Assembly (NCBI GenBank): GCA_021904315.1
Contig: CM038920.1
Coordinates: 16,740,001-16,804,000 of the forward strand
DNA length: 64,000 bases
Direction of reading: 5' to 3'
Origin: Sphagnum magellanicum
Lineage: Eukaryota > Streptophyta > Sphagnopsida > Sphagnales > Sphagnaceae
Shown: piece after piece, positions 47,785-60,566 of the stretch
Position numbering within the stretch: the first letter of the stretch is position 1
How the letters are laid out: each line of letters starts with the position of its first letter
The notes under the pieces: model-generated
What the model was told of the DNA's origin: nothing
Database searches by the model: none
Seen by the model: the letters and a program-made list of their open reading frames with translations, nothing else
Program-made: the position numbers and the translations under genes

Positions 47785-48589
47785 GGGATGTATGAGATTC
47801 AATTTAAAAAAGTTGTAAAACTAAATCACAACTACAAGTACTTGCAAAAGTTCATTGTAAGTAATTTGTTGCAAGTTTGGAGGAACTATATAATAATTGT
47901 AGAGGAACCACACAATGATCGTGTTGCACCAAAACAAACTCCCATTCATTGCATCCAATGAAATTGCTTTCATGTTGCAAAACATGCATTATCCACACTC
48001 ATATCTAGTGCTACCCTCCTTGACTATACCCATGGTGACCTTTAACCACACTTGCAATAGAACACTAAATTTTTGTTGCACACCAAAACACCCATTGAAT
48101 ACTTACAATCCTTTGTGAGTTTGTCACATTATACAACACTTGACACGAATCAATTGCAATGCAAACCCTAAAGTGCTTTCATCATAGATCATCACCACTC
48201 AACAAAAATGCAACAAATTGAGTTGAAAGCTTTGAGTTAATTTTCGTGAAGTTGCTTCATCAATGTGTGAGAGATGTGTTAGACAAAAAAAATTAGTGAA
48301 GTATATGCTATTCTTGTGATGAGGCAATGCAATTTCGCAATGACACTTGTGAGGGACAAACCATGAAACTCCTCTACAACTCTACTTTCATTGGGGGAGT
48401 TTATAGGTTTGCAATGGAAATGCTCTAACTTAGTTCAACTATGAGGAAAGTGCATGCGTGCAATTTGGATGCTATACATGTGTTCAGGGTGCAGTTTTGC
48501 ACCTTATGGGGTATTTGAACACTGCTGAGTGGGTACTCAGTTTGGCAGGTTAGAATTACCAGTTCCAAGCTCGGTTAGGAGAAACCAAT

Positions 48590-48920
48590 CTGAAATTGGG
48601 TTTGGAAATGAAATCGGGTTCTCAATCTTTTTGAGAATTGGAATGGAACCAAAATCGGAATCCCATTTTATGAAGAACTAAAACTGGATCTGTTTTTACA
48701 TAAAAAGAAGGTTTTTGAAAAAAAAAAAAAAAAACTAGAACTGAGGATTATTGATAATTAATAAGTGGTTTTAGTCTGGGTTACCTACCCAGAACCAAAC
48801 CGGGACAATGTATGTCTCAGTTTTATATTGGAACCAGAACTGGAACCAGGATTTTGCTTATTTGATCTGGAACCGGATTCCAGGTTCCATTTTCTTGCAA
48901 ACTGGAAATGGAACCACTTT
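48590..48920. repeat. GGAACC/GGTTCC-rich imperfect repeat patch
   Basis: Short words such as GGAACCAGAACTGGAACCAG and AACCGGATTCCAGGTTCC recur with variations on both strands. It may be a degenerate minisatellite or part of a decayed transposon. Confidence 0.5.
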
Positions 48921-49678
48921 TAAAGTTAGAACCTGAACAACCCAACACTCGTATTTAGCGGCTTTCATCTTGCAGACTTGCACCCTAGTACTCTTGATAT
49001 GATAATTAATGCACATTCTATTTATCTGTGCCTGATCTTGACTGTTGCCACGAGCTAATAATGTCGGAATTTGGTAGGTTTCATTGCTACTTATTATGCA
49101 ATGTGCATCATTGCAATCACAGCCAGTTAAAGTGAGAGAGAGAAGATTGCCATCTGATGGTAAGTGCTTAGTGGACATGCAGCTGCAATTGATGTGTGTT
49201 TGGCCAATTCTGCATCTCTCTAGGGATCTAGATTCCATACTGAATCCCCCCTAGATTTGTTGGGTGTGAAGTGTTGTAACTTTTGGGGGCTGGTAGTTAT
49301 ACACACAGCTCATCACACTATTCTTAATTTTGTCCCTTTTTCATACCTTGTAAGTTAGTATTGTCCAGCAATTTAGGTACACTACGAAACAGCTTATTCA
49401 TGAAATACCTAGCAACTCAAAATATTACCTGCAACAACAGACCTGCTGCACTGTGCACACCCACCATTCCCCCACCCCCCGGATCAATCCTGATCCAGGA
49501 TCCAGACTAGTCCACAATCCAGACTGTGTTGGCGTCTGGATCTTGGCCACAATCTATTACAAGGACATTCATGATTCTCAACTTTTGCTAACTGATGTTA
49601 AATTTTTCATATTGGATAATAATGTGGACAGATTGAGAATTCTCTAAGTCACACATAGTACCTAGACTGACAAGTTGT

Positions 49679-49707
49679 GGGGGGGGGGGGGGGGGGGGGG
49701 GCGGGGG
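49679..49707 (+). repeat. Long guanine homopolymer
   Basis: Twenty-three G in a row, one C, then five G. Such tracts form quadruplexes and are often mis-sized in assemblies. Confidence 0.95.
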
Positions 49708-50482
49708 AAGGACATGTCCAACAATGTCAACAATGTCATGAAGTTCTGAAGCAGTTCTCATCATCCATCACACATAATCAACATACTTGTACCTATACAT
49801 ATGATGAAAATGGCACTGATCATGGGATCCCATGATGTTTCTCATTTTGGGTGGGACTTTAGGGACACTTTCTTTCACTCAATCTTCCAATCAATTGTTT
49901 TTCATGAGTGGAAGCCTTCTACCAACTACATAGATCTGCCACAAGACGATAACTGCCACAAAAATATAAAATTGTGTTGATTTAAATAATTTTGGCCTTT
50001 TCCAGGCTGTTGAAATTTTCAATGGTAAACATCGAGTATACCAAGAATGTGGCTAGCTACATTCTATTTGGTAAAAAAGAGAGTGTAGAAGAAAAAAACA
50101 CGACGATGCAAGAAGGTGATTTCATCCACTATTCCTTTTGTTTTGCTTTTAGATGGCCATGTGTGTGTGAAAGTTGTCAGTTCACCAACTAGACATTGGT
50201 GGGTCTAAAATTGGAATGGTTCATCCCATAAATTTGGGATTTGACATTGTTATTGGTATGATATTTAATTAGTTCAAAGAGAAATAACATGGTAGAGAAA
50301 TTGATGCACACACCAATTCTTTCATTCAGTGAGACATGGTTGTTTCATTCACACTAAGGCTATGGATATGCTAAATTTTTTAAAAAGTTCATATAGGCAA
50401 CAAGGAGTGGACAATGTGAACCATGGAAATAGGTCGGATGGTGGTCTTGATTTCTAGTGGTGTTTAGGCACGTGCAAGGAAG

Positions 50483-50871
50483 GTGTCAAAACACTCATTT
50501 CAATCAGCTACACATCATCAAGGTATTGTTATAGCAACAACCATGTTTGAGGTTCTAGGGGCCAATGTGGCCAGCTTTAGTGGGCTGGAAAACATGGATG
50601 TAGTAGCTACAAAGAAGGCCTTCCACATAGCACGGAGGCGAGAGAATAGAAAGCAACATGGCATCTTCCAAAAGGAGGTGAAGGAGTGTGTGGTTGTTGA
50701 CCGCACACCTAAAATCAGAATTCCAACAAATGACATAGGAGAAATTTGCGGGTTGAAGTTAGTTTGGTAGGGAACAACGAAGGAAGTTGCATATCGACAA
50801 TTGGATTTGACAATAAGACAATTTCGATTGCACACCCAAAAACAATGGGATGCAATATGAAGATCTTGCAA
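50483..50871 (+). other. Unidentified open frame, possibly transposon-derived
   Basis: A 95-codon frame with a basic stretch (HIARRRENRKQHG) is followed, in another frame, by QFWYDPPLKSKVVKTYIREH and a YRRTLRRLWE segment (50850-51056). The shape faintly recalls the N-terminal regions of plant En/Spm-type transposases, but I cannot support the family. No promoter or splice signals were assigned. Confidence 0.25.
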
Positions 50872-51765
50872 AGCAATTTTGGTATGACCCTCCTCTAAAA
50901 TCCAAGGTTGTGAAGACTTACATAAGGGAGCATTTTAGTTCATATCGGAGAACATTGAGGAGGCTTTGGGAGGTGGAAGGGGACAATTGTTATTTCATCT
51001 CATGGAGCTACGTATCTAGCAACTTGGATACTGCAAATTGTTATATTAAACTATGATAGACTAGGTGAACCGGATTTTCAACCCAAATAACCAATTATGA
51101 CCTCTTTTATTATGGGTAGTCAGCGAATATTAATATATTGTGATTAGTAGGGGCTGCAATTAGGAGTGGGAGATGATCAGGTGGAGGAAGAGGAGAGAAA
51201 TTATGTGGAAGAGCTGCCAACAAAGCTACCATTGTTAGTAACTATTTTTAATAACTATTTATTTTTCTTATTAACTGTCTTAATAACTATCTCCCACCAT
51301 GAAATGTATGTTAATCTAAATTAAATTTGACATTGACATAAATAATTATGAATTATTAAAATTCATATGAAAACATAAAAATAAAATAAAATAGTGGATC
51401 ATCATTGGTAGTGTGCAGCAACCTGGAGCTCAAATAAACTTGGTTCTGGGAAAGACTTTGGTAATTGCTCATCCAGTTTTTTAACCAATTATCTTTAGTA
51501 GTGAAAAAGGGCTTCATTAACCATCGTAGGTAAGCAAAGGTTTTCAGATAGATATCGATACGATTTCCAGATATCCGGCCCAACACTGCCCCATACCATC
51601 ACTAACATGATCACATTTTTCCTGAATTTAATATACAACTAATCAAGGTCTTATTCACATTCTACAAGATCAAAGAAGGAGGGTTATTTTCTTTTAGTGT
51701 AGGGTAAAGTCCCAATATGGGGGTATTCCCAAAATATGGGACCTAGGATGAGGCAGAAGCCCAGT

Positions 51766-51868
51766 CTGGTCCTGCATGGTTACCTATATATTCTGGTCCA
51801 GCATGGTTACCTAGATATTCTGGTCCTGCATGGGGAAGTTTAGGACCAGAATGTCCCCACCATGCAGG
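51766..51868. repeat. 27-bp minisatellite with a terminal inverted copy
   Basis: CTGGTCCTGCATGGTTACCT-type units start at 51766, 51793 and 51820 (the third partial). Then TCCCCACCATGCAGG (51854-51868) mirrors CCTGCATGGGGA (near 51825-51836), which makes a hairpin. Confidence 0.85.
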
Positions 51869-52839
51869 CATTAACCATGTAAACCAAGCGGTGCAAGTAA
51901 TCTTCATGGAGCTCAACAAGGTGTGGGAGGTGGAGGGTTTTTACACCCAACACTCCGAAATGGGAGTGATCTTACAAGTAGGTGCAAGATCCTTCTCATG
52001 CTTAAGGAATAGACATAATAGACATAATATCTTCTTTTCTAGGAGAGATATTCATGAATATAACGTGGCCTCCACATATACTTAGGACATTTCTCAAAGT
52101 GCTTAAGGTTATTCAAACACAGGGCAAGTACTGCAGCCATGGCCCACAACCCATTGATCACAATTAGTTTTTTGGTTTGTGTGATAATGAAAGATGGACA
52201 ATAGAAAACCAGAGGATCCCATGTAGTTTGCGACTTGCAACTGGTACATAACTATCTTAACTAGGTAGAAAATTTGAATTGAACCAATGATTTGGAGAAA
52301 AGAAGCTTTGTTTAGAAAATGGGGAAGAAGAAAGTAGAGTAGGACAGTTGGGTATACTGGTCACTTTTTGAATTCAGTTCCTTCCCAAAGTTGCAACTTC
52401 TACTTGTCTTTGCTATTGTTTGGTTTGATCTTTCTATGGATTGTAACAATCTCCATCGTCCATTGCAATTCCTTTCATTCCCCAGAACTTTCACCATATT
52501 CATCCTCTCTCCCACCCTATCAACATTGATCCCATATATGGGGCCAAGTCCAAAATAATTTCCTTGCACTAGTGCTCCTGTTGAGCACACATCAAGACTT
52601 TATACTGCTAAACCTAGTGCACACAAAAAGATGGAAACAAAATTGAAAATTTTCATTTAAAAAAATAAATAATGGTCTTTAAAAATTTATTGCCTTCTTC
52701 TAGGAAAGCTCCATTTATTTTTATTTATTTTTTTAACAAATAAAATGGATAGAAAATCCATCACACAAAAGAGAACACCAAACAACAAAGGACTGGAGGG
52801 GGCAGCCCTCCTGACACCAAGCAAAGACAAGCAAAGTTA

Positions 52840-55800
52840 GTTAGTTTATCACTCTAATTAACCTATGTAGTTGGTAGTTCCATGGGACTTCCCAATTGTC
52901 TCTAGCATGCAAGGTAAAGTGGGGGCACCATAGCCTATGAAACTGTGTAAGTACTGAGCCAGAGGCACCCTCTTGATTTGCAGAAGGACTTTCTCCCATT
53001 CTAGCCTCTAATAAGCAATAATGCCATGTATGATCATACAACCGAGTGTATGGTTTGAGCAACTCTGAGCTCTAAATATCCTATTGATACACTCAGTCCA
53101 CAGGCTCCAAACAACAACTCCTCTCAATAGGGCCCAGAGAAGCGTAAACACCTTTAGGCCTGCAGAAGGTTTTTTTGTTGAACAGGCATTGCCTAACACC
53201 AAGCCTCTTCATATTACCATTCATGTGAGGTGGGTGTTTAAGTATGTAGATTATAGTGGCTGCCCCAGTCCAAGCCATCTTAGCTCTAGGACAATCATAA
53301 AACTTGTGAATGAGTGTTTCTGGGGTTTCCTAGTCACACATGGGACAACTTACATCTATGTCCTTCCACATTTGCACTTTCCAAGCATTCACATCAATCA
53401 CCTTGTGGTACAAAGCCCAAATGAAACCAGCATCTTTCTTTGCATGATTTTTCCTCCAAAAGTCATTCCATTTTATGTTGTAGCTTGAGGGTAGTGTGGT
53501 AGGTTATTTTTTAGGAATTTTTGGCTATAAAGACTCCCTGTTGTTCAGTAAATTCCGCCCTTTTTCACAGAATGGTCAAAGAGCTGCGATCCATCAGTCC
53601 AAACCCATCGGTCGAGATCAAAATCCAAGCTCCTTAACTGCCCATAGAAAGGCCAAAGGGGCATCTACTTCGACCCTTCTTCATTAAGGTAACTCTTACT
53701 CTATGCCATATCCCCTCCACCTATTGTTGGCCTTTTACTCTGGATGATCTCCTCACCACCAAGGTTCTAGAGCAAGCTGTCATTAATTTGGTACACAGAG
53801 ATCTCTGTAGATATGGTAGGGTTCTCAGATTCCATTAAGCAAGTATGAAGAAACTCATTAATGGTCTGTACTACTAATTCTAGCAATACAGTATCCGTGT
53901 CACCATTGTAGAGTGCGATCCATTCTCTTGGAGCCGTCTTCTGTGTGGGGGAGTAAAGCTCAGCTTTCCATCAAGCTGGTAGTTTTTTTATTATTCTCTT
54001 CCAAGCCCCCCTGTTCCTCCACTCTAAGCTGATATGCGTCTCTTACATGTGCCCAACTTTTGAAATCTTGTGCTCGGGGTTCCATAGCTCGCCAATGGTC
54101 TAGAACCAATTGTAATGAAGTTGTTTAGCTCTAGAGACGAAGAACCCAAAATCAACCCCTTGGAAACAAGTTGACCACCATAGCTTCGCCTTACAAATAA
54201 CATTCCTTACAAATTGCCATCTAGTTTGGAGGGACATGATTTGCTCATGCAACACTTCAACAATACCTTGAGGTTGGACTCCCCTAGTTTGAATGCCATA
54301 AGTAGCCATTTGCATAATGCCGCCATGAGAATGTCTTTGGCATCCACTAAGTTTAGGCCTCCTATCTTCCTCCTTGTGCAGCAATCTAACCAACTAACTC
54401 TTGACCTCGTCGAGTGGTCCTGACCAAACCATAAATAGTTTCAGAAAATGGCTTTGCATTTACAAATTGTCCCAATTGACCTTGTGCATACAATGATGAA
54501 GAACCATGGGGTAGAGCTCAACAAAGAGCTGATGATGACTGTTTTCCAGCTAATGGGAGGTGAACAATGCCCCAAAACTTAATCTTTTTATGGATTTTAT
54601 TTGTAACAAAGGAGTTCACATTTTTAATATTGAGATGAAGCCCAATAGCCATGCCAACAACGTGCAATCTCCATTTCTGCTGCCCATTTCCACATGTATT
54701 TTCCAAACCAGCTGAGTCTGAAGTTCAAGGAATTGTACCAAAAGGCCATGCTTATATTCCAATTGAGCTCCAACCCAGATATGATGAGGAATTTATTGAA
54801 AAGTTCCATTGCTTTGTTGACATTATCTTCATTTCTTGCCAGAGATAGGGCAGTGTCATCAACATCCTGGGAGAGGTTTGCTTCCTCTCTCCCCTAAGTA
54901 AAAACACTCTGTGCATCTCCCCTCTATTTGTCATCCACTTAATCATGATGTTCAAAATTTCACTAACCAATTGGAAGAGGTAGGGGGGTAGTGGGCACCC
55001 TTGCCTCACCCCTCTCCTAATTTGGAATGGTCATCATATTTCCATTAAAGTAGATAGAAGACTCCGCATCTTGGAAAAGTAGCTTAACCATGTTAATGAA
55101 TTCATTAACCATCCTCAATGTACCCATAGCTAAGAAAAAGCTAGAAGTCTCAAGTTACCATGTTGTAAGCCTTTGCAAAGTCCAATTTGAGAAAGATCAT
55201 CTCTTGTTTGGTTGTTTTGCCCAATTGATTGTTTCGTGTGCTAGTAACACATTGACATTTCATATGTACCTAAAGGGAAGGAAAGCAATCTAGTTGCTAT
55301 CAATCACCTCCATGACTATTGGTTGCAAATGAAGTTGTAGAACTTTTGCATAAACTTTATACGCCACATTTAGAAATAAATGGGGTGTTAATTTCCCAAA
55401 TCACTTTTGTCCCTAGATTTGTACAACAACATTATCAATCCATTTTTTACGACCTTGGAGAATTTTCCAACTTCCATAGATTTCACTCCCATACCATGTT
55501 GCGGTAATCAACCCCAATGATATTCAAAAATCTTCCAACACCTCCACTTTCTCCCTTAACTCCCTAGCCACACACTACAAGGATGTATCTTGCACACTAT
55601 TTTGCAACCTCACCTGCACACCTTCAAGTTCTTATCTAATTGTTACCTAGAGCTTCCTACCTAAATTTTGTCAACTTCCTTTTATAAAAAGTCATGAAAA
55701 ACTTTGTTACTTTGTGCTTCTTTCTTTGCCAAATTGCTTCAACTTGTTTTTCCACTTGGTCAAAGAAACAAGTGTTCATTTCTAGTGCCTTTTCCTAGGA

Positions 55801-56600
55801 AGGGAGCCATTTAACTCTATTTCCATGGACATGGGGTGGTGGTTAGATCTCACATCATCCCCGTGGATGATGTAATTGTTGGCTTTAATGGTATTTTCTA
55901 GGTCTTAAACTATAACTAGTTATATTTGATTTAATCAAGCAAAACAATGGTCCAACCTCTTCCTCAATTTTGTCCAAAGAAAATTTGAAGTTACCATTGG
56001 ACTGCACAAGTTCTTTTATGTTTGAAGCAATTTTTACACCTCCCAAGCCACTTTTTCATTTCTGGAAAAAATCCTTTACATTCAAATAACATATCCACTA
56101 CAATCCACCATGTTGAAGTTGCCACTTATTATCCACCTATAATCTTTTGGTAATAACTTTTAAGTGCTCCCATAGCTTGCACCTCTCAAAATCTCATTGG
56201 AAACATATTACACATCAAGGATCCAAATTTTTCATCCTAGTAGGCCGCCCAATTTTAACCATTGAGTCTTATTCTTGAACGTTGTTCCATACTACACCAC
56301 AAAATTCACCCATTTACCATCTAGCAATATGCATGTTACTCCACACCTTACCCCATGTTCATTGAGATGATTATTGTAACCAAGTGTTATTTTAGTATTT
56401 TAGCAACCAACTCCTTTCCAAACTCACCTTCTTAGGTTTGAAACCTTATCACCTTTGAGCTTATGTTCATACAAAAATGTGTTTATGTGAGGAGTTAAAC
56501 CTTGTGTTTAAACCTTAGTTTATGAACATCCTCTTCTAGGTTTAGACCCCATACATTGTATGTTAAAAGGCATAATTTCATGATGCACCATTGGGTTCAT
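52840..56600 (-). pseudogene. LINE ORF2: endonuclease, reverse transcriptase, zf-RVT end, decayed
   Basis: The endonuclease reads TYNVWGLN near 56590 and WIISGNFNMVDCSGY near 56100-56150 (an exonuclease/endonuclease-phosphatase fold). The reverse transcriptase reads FLPFRYILNHEVLLAHE near 55220, RQGCPL-PYLFQLVSE near 55000 and DVDDTALSLARNEDN near 54850 (catalytic Asp-Asp at 54855-54860). Then come KDILMAALCKW (about 54340) and a zinc-binding end, CPMCD..ETPETLIHKFYDCP, near 53300-53350. Multiple stops and shifts; no product expected. Confidence 0.82.
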
Positions 56601-58870
56601 AAAAAACTTTCCCCATAGTCCTCTCACATGTTATCTTTCCATTAAGTTTTTTGATGAAAAACTAAAGATTATAAAGTGATTATTGGATATTGTGTTCTTT
56701 GTAATTAAGGGGGGTGTCATCCCTTTTGCCTTTTGTAACAACTTTTGCCTCGCAAAGGCTATTTTCTTTCTTGGCAAAAGTTATTATGTGAAAACATTCT
56801 TTCCTAACTAACTTTCAATTCCATTTTTCTCCATTCCAGGCCTTAGTTGTTTGGTGCCATTAAAGTCTTTTAAGGCTTGTCCTTTGTTCCGGGCCAAATT
56901 AGCTAACTTGGGTGTCATGTGTGTTGGGCTCAAATTAGCTTATAACCTAATTTTAGTTAGGAAAAGGTAGGATACCTAAGGAAATTTTGGGGTTAACCTT
57001 AATTCTAAGGGATTAGGTTAAGACATATGTCCTTATCCTAGTAGGGCTTGAGGGGAGGTGGCTTGGTTAAAATGAAGGGGTTTGAAGTAGGTTGGCCAAA
57101 TTAGGACAAGGTTGAATTTTTTATCCTTGTCCAATATTGGTTAACATTTTTGGATAAGGGGGTATGGATAGGGTGAAGGATGTTTCCTAGAAGCTTCTAG
57201 CAACTAGGGTTAGGGTAGGACAATATTAGTGGCGCCTCCAAGGAGCTAAAAAACAAGGAACTTGTTGTTGATTCCTTTTTCTTCTTCTTGAGTGATGAGT
57301 GAGGCATGAGGGTGTTGTGAGAAGGAGGCAATAATGATGATAGTTGTAAGAAGTGGCAAGAGATCTTGGCATATCATGAGAAGGTGACATAAATGAAGGT
57401 GGGAGGCTACAACATCATGAAGCAGCCAACTTCTCAAGGTGTGGTCAACTCAACGTGTGTCTTGGTGAATGGAGACAAGATCCTCAAATGGTGATGGTTG
57501 TGGGCAACACAAATGAAGGGGGGGAACTCATGAGTATGGTGACTAGGAGGTGGTTGGTGGAGGTCAAGAAAAGGTATTCAAACCTTTGTTGAAATGAAAA
57601 ACTAGGAGTAGAAAAGAGGAGGAAGTTTTGGGTTGTTGTGAGGAACAAAGGTAAAGGTCTACCCTCTTGTGTAGCAAGAGTAAGAAGAACTAAAACTTAG
57701 GCTGTCCAGTGGAGGAGAATAAAGAAGAAGACTATTTGGGGGATGTGGTAGAGAGCTTGGGAAATATAAATAGTTGGGAGGAAGTGTGTAATGAAGGAAA
57801 GTAGTGTAGAGACAGTGTGAGGGTTTAGTAAGGAGGGAGTGGAAATTTGAAAATTGAACCAAAATTACATGTTGTAACCACTTCTTGGAGGTGTGGCCTT
57901 TATTTTGTTGGTAAAGATTTGTTGTGCTTTTGGTCCAAGGATGCTTGCATGAGGTTAACATGGTTTAAGGTTGTAGTTGGTTATGTGTAAAAAAAAGGGA
58001 ATGGTAGAAAAGTAAGATAGTTATCTATAGCAAACAAGGGAAAAGGATAGAAAAAGGAGTGGTTAAAAAAAGGAATAAAATAATTTTTTGCATCAAACAA
58101 AAAAAGAAAAAAAGAAAAAAACAAAACAAAATTTTATGATTCCCCCATTTGATGATCTCCAAAGGGGTAAGGGGGAATGGCCCAGGACAAGGTGTTAAGG
58201 GTGCATTAAATTTGCACCTAACAATGTGGCTTAAAAACCCTCCTAGGTGATGTTGGTTGTGATTAACGTTGTGTATTCATCAAAAACATTTCAACCTTGT
58301 TTTCTTCTCTATGTAAGTTAATTTCTTGAAAGGTTAAAGGTTTAAAACCTTGGTGATTATCCTTCTTGAAATTTGGTTTTACATTGTGCACACGAATTTG
58401 GTAAAGGTTAAGGGCCTTGGGTTTGGACCTTAAAAGGAAATTAAGCAACAACACCATGATTTATTGTTAGTTGAACAACCTTCTCCTCCATTGGCTCACT
58501 CTTGGGGTTTCTTTGTTGGGCTATGCTAGTGGATTACATTAGCCAAATCTAGGAATTTGGGATAACCTCCATTTTGATAGCCTTTTTGTTGAATTCTTTA
58601 CCCATTTTAACAATGTCCTTGATGCCAATGGTTTTCCTAAGGGACTATTCCATCTTTTTTACTTTAGTTAAATTAAATTTGTTGATTGTAAGAATCAATA
58701 CAAAATCAAAATTTTGAGCCCTTTACAGTAAAGTTGTATTCTCTTTAAGGTTGGTGGCATCTACCATTTCAATCTTAAGGATTTGTTGAACTAGGGTTGA
58801 ACTATTTATGTAGTCTGCTAATTCCTCCTATAGTGAAAGACTTTGTTTGTGGGCATTGATGATGTGAAGG
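56600..58870. other. Stretch between the LINE ORF2-like and ORF1-like parts
   Basis: No recognisable domain. An A-rich run at about 58090-58135 could be a second poly(A)-like tract, hinting at a boundary between two insertions. Confidence 0.4.
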
Positions 58871-60000
58871 ACCTTTCTTCATGAATTTCTCCTCTTTTGT
58901 ATGGGTGTTTATGATCTTGGTTGTGCTTGTAGATAATCATGAACCTTTCATTATCCATTGGGAGTCCTTTGGTCCACAAGCTTGCACTAGCTTGACATGG
59001 TTGCATGTTGCAGGAACACCCTATGCATTTGCTAAAGCTATTTGTGAAGATCATTTGGCTTTGAAATACTCATAATCTTTGACCAAGTGTTCAAAGTTAT
59101 TACAAAACTTGCACCAAATTAGAAATTATTCATAGTCGATGTTGATTTATGCCACCATATTTTTCCCATGTTTACAATATGAACCTTGGTGATCCATCCT
59201 TTTTATGAATTTATTGCAATGCAAAATCTAGAATTTCTCCTTGTTTTGTTTATATTGTTAAACCAAAAATAGGTCCAATTTGGTGAGCAATTGTAACCTT
59301 GATGGGTTTGTATTCCAAAGGTAGCATACACAAGGTGGTCCACATAGGATATTTTAGTCTTTCAAGGGCATTTAAATTGAAAGTTGGAGTCCATGTATAT
59401 TAAATAATGTTGTACACCACCAAGATTTGAAGGGTGTCAACATGAGGATGTGTTAATTGGTTGCCTTAGCATTGGTAGAGGATAGGTAGTAGAAGCCATT
59501 AAATTATTTACATCCCCCATGTATCTATTGATTAAAAAAGGTCAATGGTCAACCAATCAATCTATAATATGAAATGTTGGCAACTTGTTTCCAAGAAAAT
59601 TGGCCATGACAATGTTTTTTGTGATGTGTGATCTTGTTTTGAACCATTAATATGTATAATGTAGCTTCCAAAATGGAATTGTGGTATTTGAAAATTAGAC
59701 CTTTGTGATTCATATTGTAGCTTTCAAGCAAACCTTCCTAGTTGGTTGTGGTTTGAATGTATGGAACTTACCAAGACCAATTGGTCTTGCACTCAAGGTT
59801 TTTAGTACATTTTGCACCTCCTTCATAGTTTCCTCTTCATCTTGAAGGTGACTTTGTTGTATTGTTATTAATGTTAAGGTGGTGATGGGATCCTTGGCAT
59901 TGTTACAAGCATTTCCTTGTATGACATTTGTGCCATGTATATTGCACCAAACCTTCCTTGTGAGGAGAAACACACATAAAATCATCATTTGAACTTGCTA
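58870..60000 (-). pseudogene. LINE ORF1-like region, decayed
   Basis: On the minus strand LKYPMWTTLCMLPLEYKPIK (near 59350) resembles the DUF4283 domain of plant LINE ORF1. FCNNFEHLVKDYEYF (near 59090) looks like a damaged C-C-H-C zinc knuckle. Both are short and degenerate, so the call rests mainly on position upstream of ORF2. Confidence 0.5.
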
Positions 60001-60566
60001 GAACAAGCCACACTTCGAAAGAACACCACATTGAAAAAAAATTATATTAATTTTCTATGGTGAAAAGGACAAACTTGGAAGAACAAAAAGCAAACCAACT
60101 TTAACAAACATATTGATGTGCACATGAAAGTCAAAAAACAAAGTGAGGAAAGATCAATGAAAAATTTGAAAATTATTAACCTTCAAAATTATGGTGCCTT
60201 TACTAGTAGGATCACTAGGCCCAAGCTAAATAATTAGAAGCTCCACCCAAACATGGAACACTATGCTAAATAACACCCACATTAACAATAATGACGAGGA
60301 TTAATTGAATTAACAATTGAGCTTTAGGCTAACAAGCTTGCACAAACTTGGAAAGATTCTCATTGTTGTTGTTCTCATCCCCTTATAGATGTAAAATCAC
60401 TCCCACTTTTGAAAAGTAAACACAAAAACCCTTTTCCTTTTACACCTTGCAATTTATAAATGTTTAAGTTCCTTGTTAAGTTTCATTTTGCATCATCAAT
60501 TATAAAGGGTTAAATATAATCACAACATATGGGGTATTATGATTTTGAAATACGATTCACCAGTAT

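Larger units (their letters stand above)
47790..52700. other. Intergenic region with low-complexity patches
   Basis: No gene recognised. It contains an A run near 48720-48735, a GGAACC/GGTTCC-rich patch (48590-48920), a 23-base G run (49679-49701), an unidentified open frame (50483-50770) and a 27-bp minisatellite (51766-51845). Confidence 0.5.
52700..60000 (-). mobile_element. LINE (L1-like non-LTR retrotransposon), long and degenerate
   Basis: Minus-strand pieces lie in LINE order: ORF1-like region about 58.9-60.0 kb, then endonuclease, reverse transcriptase and a C-terminal zinc-binding end at lower coordinates. An A-rich tail (AAAAAAATAAATAAAAATAAA on the minus strand, near 52713-52735) marks the 3' end. 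Frames are broken throughout. The 5' limit and any target duplication were not found, and the 56.6-58.9 kb stretch is not clearly LINE, so two elements could be involved. Confidence 0.7.
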
